Below are positions 55,753-59,525 of a stretch of DNA of 59,525 bases, one piece after another. Both the position numbers and the translations under genes were made by a program. The number at the start of each line of letters is the position of its first letter. Within the stretch, counting starts at the first letter, position 1. The notes beneath the pieces were generated by a model. The model saw nothing but the letters and a program-made list of their open reading frames with translations. It was not told the origin of the DNA and searched no databases. This DNA comes from Planctomycetota bacterium (lineage in GTDB: Bacteria; Planctomycetota; Phycisphaerae; UBA1845): contig JAJRYY010000091.1 of NCBI GenBank assembly GCA_024275565.1, forward strand, positions 1 through 59,525, written 5' to 3'.

Positions 55753-56525
55753 GTTTATTATTCCTGGCGTGGCGCGATCCGAATTCTCGCGCGTGGTTCC
55801 CTATCGGCCGGCTTGAGGCGACGGGAGAGGCTTACGAATTTTCATACACGCAAGGAGCGTTGGAGGCGAAGGACCGGTGCAATTTTGAACCACTTCCCAT
55901 GTTTCCAGATTTCCATACTGTCTATGAGTCCGATGAGCTTTTTCCGCTTTTCACCAATCGTGCGCCAGCTAGTAATCGTGAGGATTATTTTGAGATTGTC
56001 GAACAGCTCAATCTACCATCAAGCCCCCACGACCCGATGGCAATCCTCGCTCGAAGCGGCGGTCGCCGCGCTACAGATGCATTCGAAGTCTTCCCGTGCC
56101 CATCGCAGGAAGAAGATGGATTTTATAGAATCCACTTTTTCGTTCACGGCATTTCGCACCTTAGCGACCATGCTCGAGAGTTTGTTGAAAAACTGAACGT
56201 GGGAGAAAAGCTGCTCGTCATGTGGGACATGCAGAATACTTATGATCCCGCAGCCTTCGCTTTGCGGACCGATCGCGAAAACCCCCAGGACCGAACCATT
56301 GTAGGATATTGCCCAAGATACCTGACAGAGGATTGGCGACAAATCTTGACCGGATGCGGGACACCCAATGAAGCTGAAATCCGTGTTGAAAAGCTGAACC
56401 CCCCTTCCACACCTCTTGCGTTTCGAGTCTTATGTCGCCTCGAAGGATGCTGGCCTGTGGATTTCAAACCATGTTCTGGTGAAATGTTCCGATCTGTAGC
56501 AACTGCAGCCACATCACCAGAGTAA
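55749..56525 (+). CDS. HipS-like N-subdomain fused to HIRAN domain
   Basis: The protein is 258 aa from a GTG start that overlaps the kinase stop by 4 bases, so the two are probably coupled. Residues 1-125 resemble the HipA N-subdomain (GRLEATGEAYEFSYTQGAL, YESDELFPLFTNR, AILARSGGRRATDAFEVFP), which in HipBST is the separate protein HipS. Residues about 130-210 match HIRAN (IHFFVHGISHL, GEKLLVMWDMQNTYDPAAFA, TIVGYCPRYL), a domain that binds 3' DNA ends in HLTF and occurs in phage and defence-linked proteins. It may neutralise or target the kinase. The pairing is the most notable gene arrangement in the window. Confidence 0.8.
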   Translation: MSLLFLAWRDPNSRAWFPIGRLEATGEAYEFSYTQGALEAKDRCNFEPLPMFPDFHTVYESDELFPLFTNRAPASNREDYFEIVEQLNLPSSPHDPMAILARSGGRRATDAFEVFPCPSQEEDGFYRIHFFVHGISHLSDHAREFVEKLNVGEKLLVMWDMQNTYDPAAFALRTDRENPQDRTIVGYCPRYLTEDWRQILTGCGTPNEAEIRVEKLNPPSTPLAFRVLCRLEGCWPVDFKPCSGEMFRSVATAATSPE

Positions 56526-56552
56526 GGCAGTTCCAAAACTCCATTCCATAGC

Positions 56553-57233
56553 ATGAATACCGACGAACACCATTCTGAAACCTCGCCCACTCTTACAGAC
56601 ATCTACAACACACTCCTCAACGCCTTCGGACCCCAGCAGTGGTGGCCCGCAGATACACCGGCTGAAGTCATCATCGGCGCGATTTTGACCCAGAATACCG
56701 CGTGGACAAACGTCGAACGCGCAATCGACCGACTGAAAAAGGAAAACCTCCTCAGCCTCACCGCCATCCACAATACCCCGGAAGAAACCCTGGCAGATCT
56801 CATCAGATCAGCCGGTACGTTCCGCGTCAAAGCGCGTCGCCTGAAAGTGTTCGCAGCCTACGTCCATGAACGATACGAAGGCGGGCTGAACGCCATGTTT
56901 TCAGTACCACTCCCCAAACTTCGCGATGAACTCCTCGAAATCTCCGGAATCGGACCGGAGACCGCAGACGCGATCCTCCTCTACGCAGGAAATCTGCCCA
57001 CATTCGTCGTCGATGCATATACCCGGCGTATCCTCCGCCGCCATCACCTGATCGACTCTGAGGCGGACTATCACACCGTGCAAAATCTGTTCCGGGAAAA
57101 CCTGCACACAGACGCCGCCATCTTCAACGAATACCACGCCCTCCTGGTCGAACTCGCCAAGCGACACTGCAGAACCAGAGCAATCTGCGATGGATGCCCC
57201 CTGAAATCCCTCCAGCACGACGCTGGACTGTGA
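56553..57233 (+). CDS. Endonuclease III-family DNA glycosylase, MagIII-like
   Basis: The protein is 226 aa. It has the HhH-GPD fold: ILTQNTAWTNVERAI, then ISGIGPETADAILLYAG and PTFVVDAYTRRIL. The catalytic Lys of endonuclease III is replaced by Glu (GPETAD), while the Asp in VVDAY is kept, as in the 3-methyladenine glycosylase MagIII; a monofunctional alkyl-base glycosylase is therefore likely. The C-terminal CRTRAICDGCPLK keeps three Cys of the usual four-Cys iron-sulfur cluster. It begins 27 bases after the HIRAN gene. Confidence 0.82.
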   Translation: MNTDEHHSETSPTLTDIYNTLLNAFGPQQWWPADTPAEVIIGAILTQNTAWTNVERAIDRLKKENLLSLTAIHNTPEETLADLIRSAGTFRVKARRLKVFAAYVHERYEGGLNAMFSVPLPKLRDELLEISGIGPETADAILLYAGNLPTFVVDAYTRRILRRHHLIDSEADYHTVQNLFRENLHTDAAIFNEYHALLVELAKRHCRTRAICDGCPLKSLQHDAGL

Positions 57234-57354
57234 CCACTCGACGCAACGGACCCGCGATGGTATGACTGTACACGCCCACAGGGAAGCGGTCGTCCAAAGA
57301 TCGGACCACCGCCCAACGATTCGCTCAATGATGCGGTAGTGTTGAGCCATATAG

Positions 57355-57371
57355 GTCGGGCACTGCCCGAC
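57355..57371. repeat. Palindrome before the response regulator
   Basis: GTCGGGCA-C-TGCCCGAC is a perfect 8-bp inverted repeat about 40 bases before the response regulator start. A nearby pair of imperfect direct repeats starting CGATTCGC lies at 57317 and 57370. It resembles the palindrome at 9047-9063. Confidence 0.65.
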
Positions 57372-57410
57372 GATTCGCATCATCGATGCGGCCGTAGTGA
57401 GGAGATGCTT

Positions 57411-57836
57411 ATGTCAGCCAAAGAATCTAAATCGAGCGGCGGAAAGGTCTTGATCGTCGATGACAACCTACAGAATCTGGAGCTGCTCGAGGTCTACCTC
57501 GAAGACCTGCCGGACGTCGAAATCAGCACCGCAAACGATGGCATAGAAGCAATGAGCATAGTCGCCGCCGACGCTCCAGACCTCATGCTTCTCGACATCA
57601 TGATGCCAAGAATGAGCGGCTTCGAGGTCTGCAAACAGATCAAATCCAACCCCAAAACACGCGACGTCATGATCGTCATGGTGACAGCTCTCAACGAAAC
57701 CGGCGACATCGAACGTGCAACCGAATGCGGAGCCGACGACTACCTCAGCAAACCCATCGACCGAAAAGCCCTCGTAAACCTAGTCAGCACCCTGCTAAAA
57801 GGCAAACCCAGCAGAGCACAGTCAAAACCCAAGTGA
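57411..57836 (+). CDS. Single-domain response regulator (CheY-like)
   Basis: The protein is 141 aa. GAGGAG lies 6 bases before the ATG at 57411, so the ATG at 57405 is rejected. The receiver domain has VLIVDDN (acidic pocket), LLDIMMPRM with the phosphate-accepting Asp, VTAL and YLSKP with the conserved Thr and Lys. There is no output domain, so it probably acts by protein binding, like CheY or Spo0F. The kinase partner is not in the window. Confidence 0.93.
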   Translation: MSAKESKSSGGKVLIVDDNLQNLELLEVYLEDLPDVEISTANDGIEAMSIVAADAPDLMLLDIMMPRMSGFEVCKQIKSNPKTRDVMIVMVTALNETGDIERATECGADDYLSKPIDRKALVNLVSTLLKGKPSRAQSKPK

Positions 57837-57899
57837 TCCGGCCAAACCGAGATGGTTCGCCATCACAAAGCAAACCGGCCATACCATTCAGATAAAGTG

Positions 57900-58991
57900 T
57901 CACGTTCCAACCAGAAGCATCTCTTTAGATTGTCGATTTTTCGAGAGCGCATACTGGTAAGTATCGTATGACACGATAGTTACGTTCCGCTTGACGCGTC
58001 GCATCATCTGCTCAAGCTCCTCGATCGTCGGAATCCCGTCACTGCGATACGAAACAACCAGAATACTCGCCTCATACCGCTCGAACAGCCGACCAAACGC
58101 GTCACCCACCGAATCGGCCGATACCCACGGATTCGGAACCCGCAGCATCCGCCGATGCTTCGTCTCAAAATCGATCCGCTCCTCCCACCGATCGTAATCA
58201 GCCAGCCCCTCCAGGAAGTGATAGAACCCCAGATAATCAACTCCTACTTTATTTGCACCGATATATGGCGTGTCAATATACACCAGATCAAACCCGCCCA
58301 TCGCCCCCGTAGCCCCCATCGCATCGCCAGAAACCTCCATCGCGTCGCCACAGACTGCCCGGCATGACTTACCATTGTCAAAAACTGCGGCATTTACCTC
58401 AGTCGCAATTTTCCGAAAATGCTCCGCGAATGGACGATCCCACGTCACCTTGTTTCCGAAGGACCGCGGCACATCCGCCTCACGCATATACAAGTTCTTA
58501 CGGTGAAACAGGTTATATGGACGCTTGATCATGGCCGACTGGAACAACGCGTAATATGCCAGCGATCGGCTGAACCGATCCTCCATCCGGCCGATCTCCT
58601 GTACGGCTGCATCGATCCAGCGGTTCTCTGCGCTGGTGAAATAGATCCCCTCGAACGAGCGTTCGACCAAGTTGTTATCGGACCTTTTGGGGGAGGCCGT
58701 GGCGACTCTTTGCACCTGTTCGTCCGATAATCTGACTTCGTTGTTCTCGATCAGGGCTGTCCCGATCAGGTGATTAAAGTGTAGCTTATCGCTGTAGGTG
58801 ACGGTTTTACCCTGCTGTTTGAAGGCGTAGGCTACCGATCCGGTCCCGCCGAAGGCATCGAGTACGGATTCATACCCCAGCCTCGACACCTGCTCCAATA
58901 TCCACCCTGCGAGCTTCCGTTTTGACCCCTGAAATCGCGTCCGAGGCATGACCGACGGGGGATCGGAGGTTAGTCTGAAGTGTGAATCCAT
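57900..58991 (-). CDS. D12-class DNA adenine N6-methyltransferase
   Basis: The protein is 363 aa. RFQGSKRKLAGWI is the D12/Dam SAM-binding start, followed by VLDAFGGTGSVAYAF (motif I). The catalytic motif IV is DTPY instead of the usual DPPY, in LVYIDTPYIG. SYRSDGIPT is a late family motif. Orphan methylases of this class can act in replication, repair, expression or phage defence; no restriction endonuclease is next to it. Its target is unknown. The ATG at 58991 is used; ATG 58949 is possible. Confidence 0.88.
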   Translation of the reverse strand: MDSHFRLTSDPPSVMPRTRFQGSKRKLAGWILEQVSRLGYESVLDAFGGTGSVAYAFKQQGKTVTYSDKLHFNHLIGTALIENNEVRLSDEQVQRVATASPKRSDNNLVERSFEGIYFTSAENRWIDAAVQEIGRMEDRFSRSLAYYALFQSAMIKRPYNLFHRKNLYMREADVPRSFGNKVTWDRPFAEHFRKIATEVNAAVFDNGKSCRAVCGDAMEVSGDAMGATGAMGGFDLVYIDTPYIGANKVGVDYLGFYHFLEGLADYDRWEERIDFETKHRRMLRVPNPWVSADSVGDAFGRLFERYEASILVVSYRSDGIPTIEELEQMMRRVKRNVTIVSYDTYQYALSKNRQSKEMLLVGT

Positions 58992-59188
58992 GACTACAGA
59001 TTACTCTTGGATTGTTCGTGGTACAACTTGATTGGCTGTTGATTTTGTCGCCACATGCGGGCATCATGCGTGGGCGGCGATGTGTTGCTCGGAAAACCGG
59101 CGATCGTCACGCGCGTAGCGCCCTGAATTGGCGTTCTGGTCCCAGAATGTGGCGTAGTGGTCTTATGGCGTTCTGGCGTCACTCACCT

Positions 59189-59260
59189 GCCGGCGTAGCT
59201 CAACGGTAGAGCGCAGCTTTCGTAAAGCTGAGGTTGTGGGTTCGATTCCCACCGCTGGCT
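59189..59260 (+). tRNA. tRNA-Thr (anticodon CGT)
   Basis: It is 72 bases. The acceptor stem GCCGGCG pairs with CGCTGGC (one G-T), the D arm contains AGCTCAACGGTAGAGC, and the anticodon stem CAGCT/AGCTG holds the loop TTCGTAA. The anticodon CGT reads ACG, threonine. The T arm has GTGGGTTCGATTCCCAC. No CCA is encoded. All stems are intact. Confidence 0.95.
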
Positions 59261-59407
59261 ATGCGGTTTGCCGCAGTTGTAGGCTCCGTCTCCCCCGCTC
59301 ATGATCCATAGTTCGCGCCCATCCAGAGAAAAACGCGCAATCTATTACAAACAAGTAACATATGAGATTATTATTTCTGTATAATTCAGTGTGGATTAGG
59401 TATGCGT

Positions 59408-59521
59408 ATGGAAAGTGTGAATGGAATGCAATGGTCCATTGGTATGGGTCTGAAGCTGTTCGTGTTATGGGCGGGCTTTGTGTGTTATGGAATGTCCATT
59501 GTTGTTATGGACAGGTTGTGA
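59408..59521 (+). CDS. Possible small membrane protein after tRNA-Thr
   Basis: An open frame of 37 aa starts at ATG 59408 (also ATG 59402) and contains MGLKLFVLWAGFVCYGMSIV, which could span a membrane. TATAAT stands at 59380-59385, with no clear -35 box, and AGG lies 7-8 bases before the ATG. The frame ends 4 bases before the window edge. It may be real or chance; the sequence has internal ATGG repeats. Confidence 0.3.
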   Translation: MESVNGMQWSIGMGLKLFVLWAGFVCYGMSIVVMDRL

Positions 59522-59525
59522 TGCA

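Overview
The window looks like a chromosomal segment of a planctomycete, probably a Phycisphaerae-like lineage. This is inferred from the gene content. There are several large secreted proteins with FG-GAP, beta-helix or GWxN-type repeats and short calcium-binding dockerin-like C-termini. There is a PEP-CTERM surface protein, a subtilisin-like protease with a Cys/Gly plus membrane-segment C-terminus, and many hypothetical membrane proteins with few clear relatives. Housekeeping genes (nusA-infB-rbfA, dnaE, lepA, def/fmt, mnmE, rpsT, tRNA-Thr) are intact and of bacterial type.

Layout. 1-4.2 kb: CHRD lipoprotein, SMUG1-type uracil-DNA glycosylase, a secreted protein, a frameshifted methyltransferase and a half-size asparaginase. 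4.2-9 kb: mnmE, small zinc-ribbon and membrane proteins, a free-standing LigD-phosphoesterase-like protein and a TPR lipoprotein. 9-17.7 kb: asnB overlapping fmt tail to tail, def, an FG-GAP secreted protein, a TPR protein, rpsT and a TlyA-like methyltransferase. 17.8-29.8 kb, minus strand: a translation/transcription operon nusA-infB-zinc-ribbon membrane protein-DUF503-rbfA-degenerate HhH protein, then a giant TPR lipoprotein and a YebC-family regulator. 30-31.6 kb: a MalK/UgpC-type ABC ATPase with a consensus promoter and an unusual repeat-encoded insertion. 31.8-34.8 kb: two tandem secreted proteins. 34.8-37.3 kb: an accessory patch, with an AT-richer exonuclease-BRCT gene bounded by inverted GGGACAGTCACCTA-type repeats, a transposase relic and a LipM-like octanoyltransferase. 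37.5-52.6 kb: S8 protease, small membrane proteins, a Clp-N protein, dnaE, globin, a secreted dockerin-like protein, an ORF joining scpB to a GT4 glycosyltransferase, an AI-2E family permease and a PEP-CTERM protein. 52.9-59.5 kb: lepA, a HipA-like kinase overlapping a HipS-like/HIRAN protein, a MagIII-like DNA glycosylase, a single-domain response regulator, an orphan D12-class DNA adenine methyltransferase and tRNA-Thr(CGT).

The strongest unexplained signals are four. (1) The HipA-like kinase is encoded immediately before a separate protein that joins a HipS-like N-subdomain to a HIRAN domain. This resembles a rearranged HipBST-type system without hipB. (2) The exonuclease-BRCT cassette sits between inverted repeats. 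(3) Short tandem minisatellites are pervasive: 16-24 bp in spacers, and 15 or 18 bp in reading frame inside genes. One contains the lepA start codon, one lies between Walker A and the Q-loop of an ABC ATPase, and one joins scpB in frame to a glycosyltransferase. (4) A 43-bp motif occurs twice with mostly transition differences. Families were assigned by reading motifs; no database search was run.
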